Below, piece after piece: positions 13,571-28,200 of a DNA stretch of 64,000 nt. Source of the DNA: Strigops habroptila (taxonomy: Eukaryota; Chordata; Aves; Psittaciformes; Psittacidae); contig NC_044279.2 in assembly GCF_004027225.2 (NCBI RefSeq), positions 43,176,744 through 43,240,743 on the forward strand, read 5' to 3'. The number at the start of each line of letters is the position of its first letter. Positions within the stretch are counted from its first letter, which is position 1. Under the pieces are notes generated by a model. It did no database searches. It saw only the letters and a list, made by a program, of their open reading frames with translations, and had not been told where the DNA came from. The position numbers were made by a program, and so were the translations under genes.

Positions 13571-16500
13571 TCTAAATTCAGTCTTCTAACAAACTGTTTT
13601 GTTCCCAAGGCATGGTTTTGTTGCCTTCTCAAATGGCCAGCTTACGTCTCAAACGCTGATAACATGATAGTGCCTCAAAGGCAGACAGCAACCAGCTTAT
13701 TTATAATTTCACTCGCTCTGCTCACATATGGATAGATCTGTGTTTAGAGCTGTATGTGTCCCAATTTTTGTCCTCCTTTCAATCATATTCTTCCCCTGAG
13801 CATGTCCAACCCTTAAGCAGAGGAACACAAGCCAAGTTTTGACACAAATGTAGACTGAAAAAAATCAAAAGGCAGTTGAGATACAGTTTATGTTAACTAT
13901 CAATAGTTAAAATAGCACCTACCATAAATAGAGCTCATATCTTATCCAGAATCGAAGAATTATTTTAAGCAAAATCCCTACTTAAATGGGTATTGAGTTT
14001 TACCATGAGAGATAATATATTATGGAATTTAACAAGCCCATGGTGAAAGTCCATATTTAAAGCCTGGACATTTGGGTTTAATTATGAGGTAAATAGGCTC
14101 TATTCTCTCTAGTTATGAGATACTTCCTGAAGAAAAGAGTAATCTAGATCTTCCTTCTTTTCTTCTAATGGAAGTATTGTGAAGCAAGGTACTTAAGAAT
14201 AATTGAGCTTCCTACGTATTAAGAGAAAAATCTTTGTGGGTAATGAACTAAACCACAATAAATAAAAGTATTTCATTGCATTCTTAGTATAGAAATTCTC
14301 ACTATATACATTTGGCTGGACAGCCTGTTTTAACTATGTAGTGTGATATTGTTAGCAAAGATACAAAGGTTATGTATGGCCAACAGACAAATGTTTTCTC
14401 TTTCAGCTGTTAAATAAATAGGTCCATCTTTCCTCTGTGTCTCTTTTAAGATAATTAAAATGGTAGGAGGCATTTATCTGGCTCTAATGTTCGTGGTTAT
14501 ATGCATTATTGCTAATTAATAGCATTAAGTGTCTGAGCAGTAGAACTGCTCTTCTAGTGCAAAGTAAACAGAACTCTAACATCACTAAATCTGGGAATTG
14601 AACACAGCCAGGCAAAATGAAAATAACAAGTAGAAGCTGTTGTTATTCTGTTGTGAAGATTTTTTTTTTCCCTATAAAACAGATTTTTGAGTACTGGGGG
14701 CACACACTTATAGGAATATGTTCCAATGTAATGGTCTCAGTGGTTTACTTATCATGCTACATTAGTAGGAAGAGAGCAGTATGAGCTGTCTTCAGCGAAG
14801 TGGAACTGGGTAGAACAGTCTCAGGTGGATTAGAGATAAGGACCTAGCAACATCAGGGCCTTAGGACTAAATGAGATGTCAAAACATAGACATCAGTGAG
14901 ACCTGTACTTAGCAATCAAAACCAAAAGGAGCCACATTTGTTAGCTGTAGGTAATGTTTCTAGAAATAGACATTTTATAGCAATAATGAAGGGAAAAAAT
15001 TGAAAAGTATTAAGTGCTGTAGAAAACCAACCCATTAAATAGAATGTAATTCATTACTGAAGAGCTAATTTTCATTTTCGTTTTCACTCTAGAATTAAGG
15101 AATTATAACAAAACAGTCATCTTCAACCTCAAATTTAGCATTTAGTGTATTTAGATTTATACAAATGTATCTTTGCAATTTCTTCAGCGTACATATCCAT
15201 AAGTGCACAGTTAATTTTGTGTCTTCTAAGTATAGAAAAATAAAACCCCAAGGTTCTTAGGACAACTAGGTCTCTCCTTCCTTCAAGCTACTTCCACAGA
15301 AAGTTCTGTGTTAAATGTTGGCATTGTCTACAAGAGAGTTCTCAGCAAAAGGTCTGGTGATTTCACTATTAAATTTCAGGAACATTATCTCAAAGAAATT
15401 GATTGTGACTGCTGTGGCAGATTATGGATATCAAAGAACTGGTGATACAAAATCATAGTACAACAAATATTAGAACAAGTTTAATGCACTTGCTTCGTGA
15501 AGTTTCAATTAGAACATTGCTTTCAATATTCAGTGAGCTTTCTGAGTTATGTTGCTGCTCAGATGCACAAACAAAAATTGCTTATTTGAAAACCTAGCTA
15601 AAATAACCTAAATTCTTTCTTTCTTTTTCATCTTTTTCTTTAAAATGTTTTATTAGCTCTTCCTCAAGTTCCCCAGCTAGGATATTTTACCAAATATTAT
15701 ACTGTATACTTCAAGTGGCTCATCAGCTTCTCTCTTCAAAGTCACCAGTATAACTTTTAAGAGACAACCTGTGTATTTTAAGAACTAGCTAGTTCAAAAA
15801 GATAAAAAGCTTTAAAACACGTGCCATATGTAATCATTGAACAGCCAGCTCCTTCCACAGAATGTACACTTAGCAGCAATGTAACCAAAGTTCTGTCTCT
15901 CAAGAACATGTTGATTTTTGGTTTCTGGAGCAATATATTCTCAAGTTAGGGCATAAGTACCACCTTTTATTTATTGTTAATTGTGTATTTATCTGTGAGG
16001 ACCAGTTTCCCACAAAGAAGATAGTTTGGACTGTATCTATCATTTAACAGGAACATTTCTTGTCTCTTATAAAGAACTGTTGAGGCACACAAACAAATTT
16101 CCCGGTGGACCAATGTCTATCACACAGCAACATCTGCTAAAGAATATGCTGCAAAGCTATATTCATATTTTTCCTCTCTTCCTGGGGATAAATTTGTCCA
16201 CTTCTGGGAAATGCATCCAACATCTTCACAGTCACTGTTACAATAAACGTTTGAAAGTGTCACATTACAAACAGGCAACTGGCAGGTATTTTGTGCAATA
16301 CCCTGCCTAATATAATAGAAATGGAGACAGTATTGAATATAAATTCTCTATTATTTGCATGTGTAGAATTTAACAGGAACAACCTTCGAGCAGAATTCTT
16401 CAAAGTCCTATTCCTGCTAAATGCAACATTAGAAGTACAAGGTATTAATAACTTGGAAGAAAGTCTTTGGTGCCTAGAAAATGTCATCACCTTGTAAAAT

Positions 16501-19500
16501 ATGGCAAAAAAAGATTAAAAAGCAGAAGAGTGGAATTAAACTAATCTGGCTCCTTGTCTTGCTTTTTTGCATGTTGAGCAGCCCTCAACACATTTACAGT
16601 AGTGAAAGCTACACTTTCATCTTCTTTAAAGATAACTCGTATCCCATTCCTTGAACATTCAGTGTAGAATTACTCCTCAGAACTCAGTCCCTTTCTCCTT
16701 TGCACGACTTGTGTAATCCCAGTGTCCTCAAGGGAGTTGTTTTTTGAGGTATGAACACATTTATGAGAGCAAATGCTTACAAACAACACAGATTTATTCG
16801 TAATTGTTTTTGTACTTCAATCAAACACTTCTCTCCACATACTGAGAATTCACTGTAGACAGGAAAATAACCATTAGGTTGGGTTTGCAATTTACAATGA
16901 GCATTTCAGAATTTTGAAACTTGTAGTCATCTACAGAATTTAATTAAAGTCATTAAATGAGCTTGCATGCAACATAGGAGAGCTAATTGTTTTACTGCAA
17001 TATCTAATACCTGAATTAATACACTAATGAATGTATATACGTATTGTTTTCAGCACATTCACTTTCTTTGTGAACATCAAAGGAAGACACAAGCCATGAG
17101 CTAGAATATTCGCATATAAGTCCATATTTTGCACTGTCATGTAACACCTTTACACCTCATAAAGTGGGGAGTAATTAAAAATAACTGTTAACACTCAAAG
17201 CACTACAACAAAAATTATTATATATTTTATATTTCCTACATATATGTTATATATTTAAGCTTATACCTTTAAGACAACATTGAGCTCAGCCTTATCAGAC
17301 CATAGCCTGGTCATCCCTGACTAGATATTTAAAGAACAATTAATAGCCCAAGAGCCAACTGTCTAAAGACCAGAGTTCAGCCTGTGAATTATGGAGCCAG
17401 TTTTGCTCTCCTAGAATGCACATCTGATCACAACATCTATATGATGGCTAGTAATAAAATGTTATTGACTGAGAGAACCAATTCAACCAAACCACATCAA
17501 AACTGAGAGTTCAGTGATTACTTACATCACAGGGTTCTGAAAAAAACGTGATCTGTGAGGTCTACTGGGTTTAACTGGAGTTTAACTGGAAAGCACAAAA
17601 TGTTGAGGAGAGGGAAGAAAAATTATGAGTCATTGACTTAATGCCCTGTAGCCTGATTTTAATATTATGAAAGATAGTAGAACAAATTATGAGTGCAAGA
17701 AAAAATAATACTGGAGAAAAATAAAACAATGTGTAGCACAGGATATGAAGAATTAGATTATGCCACATTAATCAGTGAGATAACATTTTCGAAAACAAAA
17801 GAAATGCAGTGAATCCCTTCTACCTGAAGGAAACCATGAAAAAGATTTCATGTTACTTTTTAAATCTGAAATGTACACTTTATTGTAAAAGTCATTCACT
17901 AATTAAGGAACTACTTAACATGCACTACCTTGCAGAGGTGACTGCAAGTAGTGCTGAAAGGAGAATTTTCTTGGTAGATTGAATGTTAAGAGGATATAAC
18001 ACTTTAAATTTACAAGTCCCACTGAGTATGATGTCCTGAGTTCCTAAATTTGGGTTAAGAGTGAAACTTTTGAATTAAAGAAGGTAAATCTAAAGCACTG
18101 TGCTTTGCAAAAAAAGATACAAAGTCTTCCTTGAGAAAGTTTTTAGAACACAGCAAGACATAAACTTTGCAACACGAACATCTTGTGTGTGCTACCCACT
18201 AAATCTGAAAAACTATCAATAAAAAGATAGAAAATCAGTCAAACTAAACATATAACCCTAATATAACAGGATACGCCTTGAAAATGAGACAAGCTCAAAT
18301 GTAAGTGTAGAGCAAATACGGATAGAGCTATAGCAAACCAATTTGCAATGGGAGATACAGGCAAAATCTGGTAGCATACAAAAGCAAAATGAATTTAAAA
18401 ATCCATTACTATTTATAATTATCAGTTCTAAACAAAAAAGAGTAGAAAGAAATCCTTTACCTTCATTTTTGAAGGAAGAAAACACTCTTTCCTCTCTAGA
18501 AAGACCGGACCAAGAAATGGATATTTCTCTATATTGTTCTGCCATGGTTATAGTCAAATTGAAAAGTAATGAATGCAAGTTAAAAAAAAAGAAGTCTAAA
18601 ACCTCATCATTTTACCTTTTCCACCTCCACTAACAGCAGTAACCCATTACAGGGCTGCATAAAGCTTAAGAATTTAGGACTGGCTACAGCATAGGAACAT
18701 TCTGCTCATATACATCTTTACTCCAGCCATATTCCCTTTCCCATGTTTTGGTAGATGAAGCAATTTGTGTGTTTCAATATTAGCTTTGAAATATCAAAAC
18801 AGAATTGATTTGAAAGATGGGTCTTTCTGTCAGTGATCCACTTTTGTCCCTGGCCAGAATCAAGAAGCAGTTTTGCACACAGTAGTAAGACCTTGTCTTC
18901 ATGCATACAAAACCACTTAACCTGCTATTAAACAGAGCTATATCACCTTCAGAAAGCCCCTGGAAGGAATTCTGCCTCTAGCAGTATTTCTTCAAAAATT
19001 ACTGTAAGCTTCTCTTGCCTGTATGACATGTTCGTCCCAGTGACAGCATGTCTTGTGGTCCCACTTGAGGAAGTTGTTGTGCTAACATATATATCTGTAT
19101 GGTAAAATGTGTAGTAAAAATTTACAGGGCTGTGCTAAACAAGTTGTAAAGCAAGAAAATACAAAAAACTAAACATACCAATTGCTCAGTCATTTCTTCA
19201 TTATTTTCCTGGACTTTCACTCATTTTTCGAATAACATGTTTGTGTTTAAAATGTAATAATCAAGAATTTGCCACTAATAGTCTAAAACCTCATGACTGG
19301 AGAATATTAAACGTGAAAATACTTCAGCAAACTGTTAACAATGCAATTGTGAAGAACCAAGTTTTAAAAAATAGGTCCTAATAACTGTAAATAACCTCCC
19401 ACTAGCAGCAACACCCAACAATGAAAAACCAAAGCAAAAGTATCCTTTTGAGACCTAAATATTTCCAAAGAACCACTCAAAATACAAACAGGAAGAAACA

Positions 19501-20364
19501 GTGTCAGTATAGAAAAGATGTTCACCAAGGTAAATAGGATAAAGATCACATTAGGTGATCATCCAGAAACTGACAGGGCTACTTGTAACAAGAAGACTGC
19601 AGTGTGGACCCTCAGCTGATTAAGGAATGCTTTGCATACATTCTACTTTACGTAGAAGCTATTACCTTTCATTGCACCATACGGCAGTAAGGCAGAGTAC
19701 AGCATATGGAAACCCAGCCAGGTGAATAAACATTAAAGAGGAATAGTACATGTACGGTGGCATTGTGAATACATGTATATATTTGTATACAAGGGATCAT
19801 TTTGAGTTGCCTGCTCTCCATGCTAACCCGTACACTAGCAAGTTAACACTGCTCTTCTATTTGATGGATTTTTTTGTACATCTGCCAAGTCCCAGATTCT
19901 TGTGGTGCTCAGCTCAGGGCATTATTATCACTGCTCTGAAAATGCTGATATAAAGTTGTTTGATTGGGATATTTTGTCTTCCTTCCCTCCTCTCCCATCT
20001 TTTCTCTCTGCTGTCTCCCTCTTCCTCTCCACTGATAGAAGCTGCCTTTCCTACACTAATCTTTTACCCAGTCCCCACCCTCACACTCACATGCACACTG
20101 AAGATTTGAGGCATTTTGAGCAGATATATTTTAATGAATGCCTAATACATACGATAATACCATGTTTCACATTAACGAATTTAAGTTTTAAAGTGAACTG
20201 GTTAGATATTTTGCAGGTCTCCCCTGCTCAGTCACTGTCCAAATAAAATTGGGGTTTCTTTTAAAATTACGTTTGCAAATAGTGAAGTCTCCACAGCCAA
20301 AGACTGCTGATGATTGAATACCTGTGAATATGAATTTTACTGATGAAAATGACAGCATTTTAGC

Positions 20365-20452
20365 TGATAGCATTAAGAATGTTTACTAAGATATGTAATA
20401 TAAAATGTTGATAGCATTAAGAATGTTTACTAAGATATGTAATATAAAATGT
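20365..20452. repeat. perfect 44-bp tandem duplication
   Basis: Two adjacent copies of a 44-bp unit beginning TGATAGCATTAAGAATG occupy 20365-20408 and 20409-20452. They are identical as far as I can read, implying a recent event. Confidence 0.92.
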
Positions 20453-20803
20453 ATTTGGATCCAGTTTTTGTGGCAGTCCTTATTGAAATAGAGCTTCATA
20501 CAGCTTCAAAACCCCACTTAGCAGACCCCTGTGTAAGGTAAAAGTTCTTTTCTCTGCAGCAGCATTCTCTGTTAAGCGCAGTGTAATGCATAAATACATT
20601 ATTCATATGATGATAGTGTTGAATAACCAAAAGTCCCTCCACAGCCAACAAAGCTTCAGTTCCTCCTGAACTCGCATGAAGGGTAAAATGTGGGGAAATA
20701 GCATAACATAACATACAAGCAAAGTGTCAGTAGTGTCAAATGGAATGTATTTTCTTAATTGTTATATTTTTTAATTCCTTGAATACAGTTTTAAAAAGAA
20801 AAC

Positions 20804-20821
20804 AAAAAAAAAAAAAAAAAA
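20804..20821. repeat. poly-A run (18)
   Basis: Uninterrupted A18 in an A-rich stretch. No retrotransposon body or retrocopy is recognisable upstream. Confidence 0.9.
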
Positions 20822-21043
20822 GGAAGAATTAGAAAGTAAAATAAAAAGAACAAGTTTGATAACTTCAACATGGAAAAATTTAGCATTAAACAATTCAATT
20901 ATATATATCCTAACAAATCAAGAAAATGTGCTACTGGACTTACTTTGGCACTGAAAAATACATCCCTGATTCTTTCAAACATACAAAGATTTGAGCAGCA
21001 GAAATCATCCCATGATGTATGGTAAAATAGAGAAACTTAAGTA

Positions 21044-21177
21044 ATAGAAAGAGGATAGGATGGAGGGAAGAGATTGAGGGAATGAGGGAGAGGAGAAAGG
21101 GAAGGATCAGGGAAGGGGAAGGAAGCAGGGAACAAAAGATAGGAGGAACTTAGAATAAGAGGGAGGGAGGGAAACAA
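21044..21177 (+). repeat. long purine-rich tract
   Basis: About 134 bases almost entirely A and G on the plus strand, with GGGA and GGAAG phrases and only a few pyrimidine interruptions. Confidence 0.85.
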
Positions 21178-24100
21178 ATAGCCAGCATTATCGCTCCTGA
21201 TAAATACTCCTCTTAGATTTGACTACTTTAGTAGCAAAACACGTACATGGGGCAGATCTTGACCAGATTCTTTAGTCATAAAACTATCCATATCTTACAC
21301 ATATTTTTCCTGTGTAAGGATTACAGGAATAAGATTTTAAAGCCCCTTTCAAGAGCTCAGCCTATTCATTTTTAGTTTGGAGGTGAGCCAGTTCCTAAGA
21401 TTGAGCACTGTATGTAGGGATTACCTCACCCATGTTGACAAACAGGCAGCACTGTTGGTAAGAAGCCACTTAATGACTGCAAAATATTTTTAAGATGGAG
21501 TTGGAGAGTAACTTTAAATCTGAAACAAGCAATCCCTTTTCTGTATTGGCAGCACACAAATGCCTTGGTTTGAATTTTGGCTGTGACATTTGTGGCTCAA
21601 AAGGAGAAATTAATTGTTGTTGCTAGGTCTATATTAAAGAAATGAGGGGGAAAAAGTAGCCAGCATTTATCAATTATTTCTATACACATCTGGTTTTCCA
21701 CAAGCATTCTAAGAGCTCTCGTTTTAGGATCAGGAGAAAATCTGTGCACACGGCAGGCACCATTGTGACTGCCACACATACATACAGGAAAACTCTTTTT
21801 GAATAGATGAAGCAATAACACTATTAGCAAGGATTTTACCCATATCTAAAATTGTGAAATAAGAACTCAGGATCTGTGATGGCTTTTTACTGCTCTTTTT
21901 ACTGATGAAACCATGACACCCTCTCTTCAGACTTCTCATCTTTCATTTATTTTGGTGTACAAATTAGTTAGATCAAAAGTCATCCAGTTATGTAAAAAAA
22001 AATATCATGGAGTATTGGTAATTGAGGAATGGGAAGAAATGAGACAGCTACAGCCCAAGAGAATGTTTATTTGCCCTCAAATCTCTGATGGGTTGCATTG
22101 GAGTCATGGTAGCCTCCAAAGAGTGATTGCTCCTGGCTTTCTGAAGCTGGTGTATCAGCTTCGCCTGGCTGGGTTCTGGCCAACCATCTGTCAACAGAGC
22201 TTGCATTGTTTAGCCTAGCAAAACAAAAGCTGAGAGGGAATATAGTGTCTCTCTATATAAACACTTTGGGGATAAACAAGGGAGATGAATAATAACTATT
22301 TAATCTAAGGGACAATGCTGACATTAAACCAAATAGAAACAAACTGGACATGAATAAATTTTGGTTAGAATTTAGAGGGCCTCTCACAGAAGTACAGTTC
22401 CACTATAGCATTCCTGCAGCTGTAATAGGAGTTAAAACAACTTCAGGATTTTCAAACTTGAAGTTTACTCCATTTATGAAGAGAATTTTATGATATTGTT
22501 TCCAAAGCTGAAGTAAAATGCAGGGGCTTCCTTCTACTCTATTCCTTCAATAACATTGGTTACAACTGCAAAATTAAAAAAATTATGCCTCTGTACCAAA
22601 ATATTCACCACTGATCATTACTTCCATTCATATTGCCACAAAACAGTTGGCTTTTCAAGGCCGAATGAATTTTAGTTTCATAAGACCACTGATTGGATGC
22701 ACTTCTGAACACACCTTTGAACTTTGCACTATCTATTTGTTTTAGCACAAATTCTGGGGAGTAGCTGAAGCAAACTAAAATGACTTTGGCTGCAAGCATG
22801 AACTGTGTCAGGTAAGTGGCATTCCAGTTCTCTTTGAACAATTGGTGGTGCTGTCACAGGTAACTAAATACCACCTTTAATGCAGACCCTGTAGAATTTT
22901 AGAGGAACTTCTACATAATATGACCAAGACATATATGCAGCATGATACAAAATACTGACTATGAGGGACTGGAGGGAAGATGTACATTCCATTAACTTTC
23001 TACGTAAATCCTAATTCAACTACATGAAACCTTGACCTAACTCACTAGGTAAATCCATGCTTGGATAAATCTGCAATTAAGGCAGAACTTCAGCATTATC
23101 TTCACAAAATTTGGTTTCATCAAGGCTTCTGGCAGACTCACATTGCAGAACTGACTGAATGCACCTATTAGTTTTTTGCTGTAGCAATAGTGTTGTTGTG
23201 GTAAATTTGCTGCTGATTCTCGGATTTGTCAGGCACAATTTGCCCTTAGTGAAATGCAATTGGTGATGAATGTCTGAAACAGTTCAAAGATTTGGGTGCT
23301 ATGATAAATCCAAAGAAGGTACGTTTGTGTCCAGAGAGCAGCTGAGGAAGTCAGATGTACATAATTAACTTATTTGTGACAAGTTTGTGTGATTTTTCAT
23401 ATAGAAATCATTTCCATGCACGAGCTGCATATGAGAAATGTTTTCATATCTTTTTTATTTACTCAGTATGGAGGTATGGAGGAACTGAAGACTTGCAGCT
23501 TTCATGAAATTGAAAACTAAATTGTTCTTCATTTGTTTAAACACTATTCTATACCTATCCTTTGCAACGTCTTGTTCTGATCCTGAAAAGAAATTTCTGC
23601 AGAAAAACCTTGCAGCTGACTAGATTTCTTCTTTTATTTTACTTACTGTGACACTCATCTTGTAAATTTACATTTCATGTACACATAATACTATTCTTGA
23701 AGGAGACAGCAGCCACCAGTTAGATACAGATGCAGACAGCACTGAATGTAGAAAGAAAATGATGGCCAGCATTTCCTGGGCCATAATGGAAAACTTAATG
23801 GAAAACTGTAATGGCTCTTCAGAATTTAGGTTTAAGCCAATGTTTCTCTTTAGTTATCAAATCAGATATATGCTAGAAAATTCTTCATTTGCTGTACTAC
23901 TAGTAGCTACGTTTTCACCTGGTGGGCAAAAGTTACATTGCTGACACCAGTAAGACTCCATTTAGAACTGCTAGAATAAAAAAGATGAATTAAAGTTTGA
24001 CCAAAATACTTTCAGATATGAGCAACTCAATCCAGCATGACTGTTTCTTATCACACTTAAAATATTTGCTGTTGACTTTCATTGGTGAGTCATAAAAATG

Positions 24101-24689
24101 CTCTAATTAAGCATGGTAGACCTCACTGGAGCTAAGAGTTGGGAGCTAGATTCAGTGATGACTTCATACTTGCACATAAGTGAACTTGAATCTACCTATA
24201 GGTTTCCCATTTGGAAATGCAAGGGAGATCACGTTTTGCTGTATTAATTAACATGCAACTATTTGAACTCATTATTAAAATTTAAAATATCAGATAGAAA
24301 ACAGGTGCTTAATGGAGCTAAAGGTGCTGTGTGGAGTCAGTTGAAAACATCTGACATTTCAAAGTGGCTGATGAAAAGGTCAAAATAATCTTTAGCACTG
24401 TCATGTGAATCCCACTTTTACCTATTTGTGAATCTCACAAAAATGCTCGTATTTTCCTGTGGTGGTGAGATGCTGCTGACAGTCCAACCTTTGCAGAACA
24501 TGCTCATTGTTACTGAATACTAATCTTTTTGCTTGCATGGTTATTATGGAATTAAAAAAAAAAAAAAATTCAGACACTGCCTAAGCATAGTAAAAGGTCT
24601 TTACTTTTTTTCCAGAAATTCAGTATTATAAAATAGTCAAGACACAGCAGTGAGAACACGTGACTCTCACTAAGGATGTTTACCAACAC

Positions 24690-25232
24690 CACTCTCAGGG
24701 ATCTGGGTAGCCTGGGGCTCCCTCACCCTGCACATGGCCCAGGACCTTATGTCAGCTCCTGGGGCTCCCCCTGCCCTGCCTACAGCCCTGAGCTCCATGT
24801 CATCCCCCCTGGGACGTCAGCCCTTCCCCCAGAGATGCTGCAGCAGGGCCAGTCCTCCATCTCCCAAAAGCCCTGCCCTGCTGTGGACCCCACCAAGCTG
24901 GGCCAACCCACAGGCCCATGTTCCAGCCTGGCTTCAGCCCATCGTCACCCCATAGCTTTGCCCATCCATTCCAGGGCAATGACTGCCCCTGTCCTGATGT
25001 CCTGGCTGGACCTTCTACCCAGCCCATCACCATGATACTGTCTTATGATGTGGGACCTTGGTTGCACCTGGCCATGATCTCTGGGTCTGCCCTGCTCCCT
25101 TGCTTAGCTGTGCAGCTGAGCCCTGTCTTTAAGCCCCTGCCTGGATGGCACAGGGACTCCTGGGCTCCCTGCTCCCCGTCCATGCTCTGGCTGCTCCCTG
25201 ACAGCCGTGTCCTCTCCCTAGCACTAGCTATG
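24690..25232. other. GC-rich island of unknown origin
   Basis: About 540 bp of C-rich, CpG-poor sequence with repeated CCCTGCCCTGC-like phrases sits abruptly in AT-rich DNA. Overlapping open frames on both strands (for example 24676-25035 plus and 24800-25033 minus) reflect composition; the Pro/Ser/Ala-rich products match no family I recognise. It could be a mobile-element piece, a decayed retrocopy or a regulatory segment. Confidence 0.5.
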
Positions 25233-28200
25233 TAGGTAAATCCAGAAAATTTGCTGCTTATCAGCTCTTTTTCAACAGAAGGGATGTTTTATACGGTTAT
25301 TAAATAGTTAAGATTGTTTTCATTCTACATTCAGTTTAAACCATATGTACAAGCTATATACACACAGGAAACTGGAAGGGACAAATGCTGTTGCTCAGCA
25401 ACAAGAAACTGGCAAAAGCTCAAATACTCCACATTTTCAGCAGACAATGGCTCTCGGAGCTCAGCAATCAATAGCATTTGATGCAAAGGAAATGCCCGGT
25501 TTATCACACTTGCCGTCTAATAACACCTCAAGTGTATTGTGGCTGACACACATAAAAACATATCTGAACTCCAGCTGTTTGAATAATGTATTGAAAATTT
25601 CACCATTTTTTGTTTGAACGCCAGTTACAACAAATGAGTTTGTTATTTGTAAGGTATTCAGTGAATAATTTATGGAAACAAATGCCACCCTATAGGTTAT
25701 TCAAGAGATTCAGTTTAACTAGTCACATGCCAGGCTATTCAAAGATGACTCCAGTCCATCACAAAATGAAAATCTGAATTATGTCTCCTTCTTTGTTCAA
25801 CAGCCTCTTCCTCCAGGGTTCTTTATAGATCACCTTGTTTTTCTGCATACACAAATAAGCCCCACATTCTGTTTCTTCCGTTACAGCTGTTCTTTTCCTG
25901 TCTCTCCATTTCTCTTCAAGCTTTTCCCTTCAAGTTGTCTCTTGCTGCTTCCATAATTTCTTCTCTCCCCTTAGGGACCACTAGTATCTGCTTAAAAACC
26001 AAGTTTGTATTATCCCACCCCCATATACAGCAAGTTGCTCCTTTGAGGCAGCGAGTTTCTCACTTGGCACCTGGCAGAGGCTGGCATGGCCTCACAAGCT
26101 GCCGCAGAGGTGGAGCTAGGAGCTGCTGGTCCTCAGGGAGGAGAGAAGGTAGCAGAACCAGCAGACAGGAGCCATGGAGCTTGGAAAGGTTCTGCTGCCA
26201 GTGCCAGGATACAGCACAGAAACACTCCTTAGAGAATCTGAATTTCCTGGTGTTGAACTACTACGATGATAACTTCATTACAGAATGAGGTTTATTGCCC
26301 TTCATTTTACTAATAAAAACTAAGGCGTCATCTTCTTGTCATCCAGATATTACCAGAGCCAATCATGAAAGAGAGGGAGAGGCATTGCTAGAAATCACAT
26401 TATCTGTGTCTTTCAGCAGGAGGAACCAGTGTCTGGCACTACCTATTTTCTTCATGGGATATAGAGGGATCCTAAACAATTAACTTAGACCAGGTGCCTA
26501 AATTTAAGAAATTGAATGTTGGATGAGATTGATCCCTCCAATTTTCAAAATTGCATAAACTGTCCATAGGGTTTAATTATTTTTTTCCTTGCAATCAGAA
26601 TTGCAGGTATTGAAAAGGATAATAGATATGGGGCCAAGAATTCCTTCAGGGATTCTTCTGGAAATTTATAGTGGTGGAGAAAAAGCTTTCATTAAATGTT
26701 GCAGTGGTTAAATGTAGCTTCCTCATCCTATCTGAGATATGCTGAGATTGGTGAGATATGTTTATGCTTAAACGTATTGGTATATGTTTAATTTAATTTC
26801 ACACAAGAATAGTGAAAAAAAGTTATGTCAGCGAAAGAAAAAACACAGGAGAATAGGAGAAGGTTGACCTTGTGAGGACTATGTTTTATCATTATGCGTA
26901 GAATGGTCCCAAAAAACATGTTAATATTTTAAAGGCCCTTTGTTCCTTTTTATCTCTAAAATGTAAGATTTCCAAGCCACTCAACTTTTGGTTATTAAAG
27001 TATTAATATTAGTGATATTATTATTCTGTTAAAAACAATTATATGTGGTCTTAAATCAAGCACACTTTGGTTTGTAGATAAACAGACTGCCTAAGATAAA
27101 AAAATACCTTTTGAATTTTCCTACCTTCATTTGTCTGGAAAATGCAAATAACATGAAAGATATAATCTAAGTTAGCACTTCTCATATCTTCATTCTTCCT
27201 AAGGTTAAACGAAAGTCTTGTTTCTTTGCTTTCATAACAAAAAAAAAAAAAATCATATGCAAGACTCAGGGAACTTTTTGCTTCCTTTCACTGAAACAAA
27301 ATCATGTGTGTCTTGAAAAACATTTTTTCTCTCATGTGTCTCGAGATTTTGATCCTATATGACTGAAGGTATAACCTCAAAAAGTGTAGGTCACAAAAAA
27401 CAGCTATAAAAAAACCCCTTTGAGGTTATTTTTATTTGTTTTCTGGATTGTGTGCCTTTATGGGCTTTTAAAGTCATATTTGTTAGTTTTTATCTGCTTC
27501 TATAAAGATGGGATGTTTAATAAGGAAGACACACAGAAAACACTTGCAGCTGAAACTCTTTAAGTACACAAATGCAGGAGATGGTTCTAGAAAAACAATA
27601 TGTGATTAAACCAGTAGATTTGGCAAAGGCATGATTTAGGGAAAGCACTCAAACATGTCCTTCAAGTAATCCTGGCTTTAGGTTTCAATGACACAGTTAA
27701 AGTTGAGCATGATTTGAATCAGGATGAATTATTGAATAAAGTCAAAGTGAAGTCAAAAAAGAACCTCACAAAGCAAAATCCTGGCTTCTTTTAAAGCAAC
27801 ACAAAATTCTTACTGATATTGAGTTTTCTTTTGCAATTGATATATTTTTATTAATTTCTAAATAACACTTCCTTTTTATAAAGAATCAACAGAATGGTTT
27901 TATTTTTGTACTGTTGTTCCTATATTTTATCTGCTAATGCTACCATTTGTATTTTCATATGAAATACTATTCTCATAGATTGCATGAGAATGCCTTTCAG
28001 TGGATTTTTAGTTTATGGAAGTTATTTTTAAGATTTAGAAATTGAAATGATACATTTTACTGTATTGTTTTATCTATTCTTATCTATTTTGTTTTTATGG
28101 CACTCATTAGTTTAGTACCTGAGCAAGTCACAAGTTACAGGCTTTTTGTAACAGTACCTTTGTGAACAATAGCAGTGAAATATAACAGTAATACCATCAC

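Larger units (their letters stand above)
13571..24689. other. intergenic, no gene seen
   Basis: AT-rich sequence with the 44-bp duplication (20.4 kb), poly-A (20.8 kb) and purine tract (21.1 kb) listed separately. No recognisable exon, RNA gene or mobile element otherwise. Confidence 0.6.

Noticed and set aside
24676..25235. Proline-rich open frames as a possible gene
   Set aside because: Frames overlap on both strands, have no family motif, splice logic or CpG island, and follow base composition.
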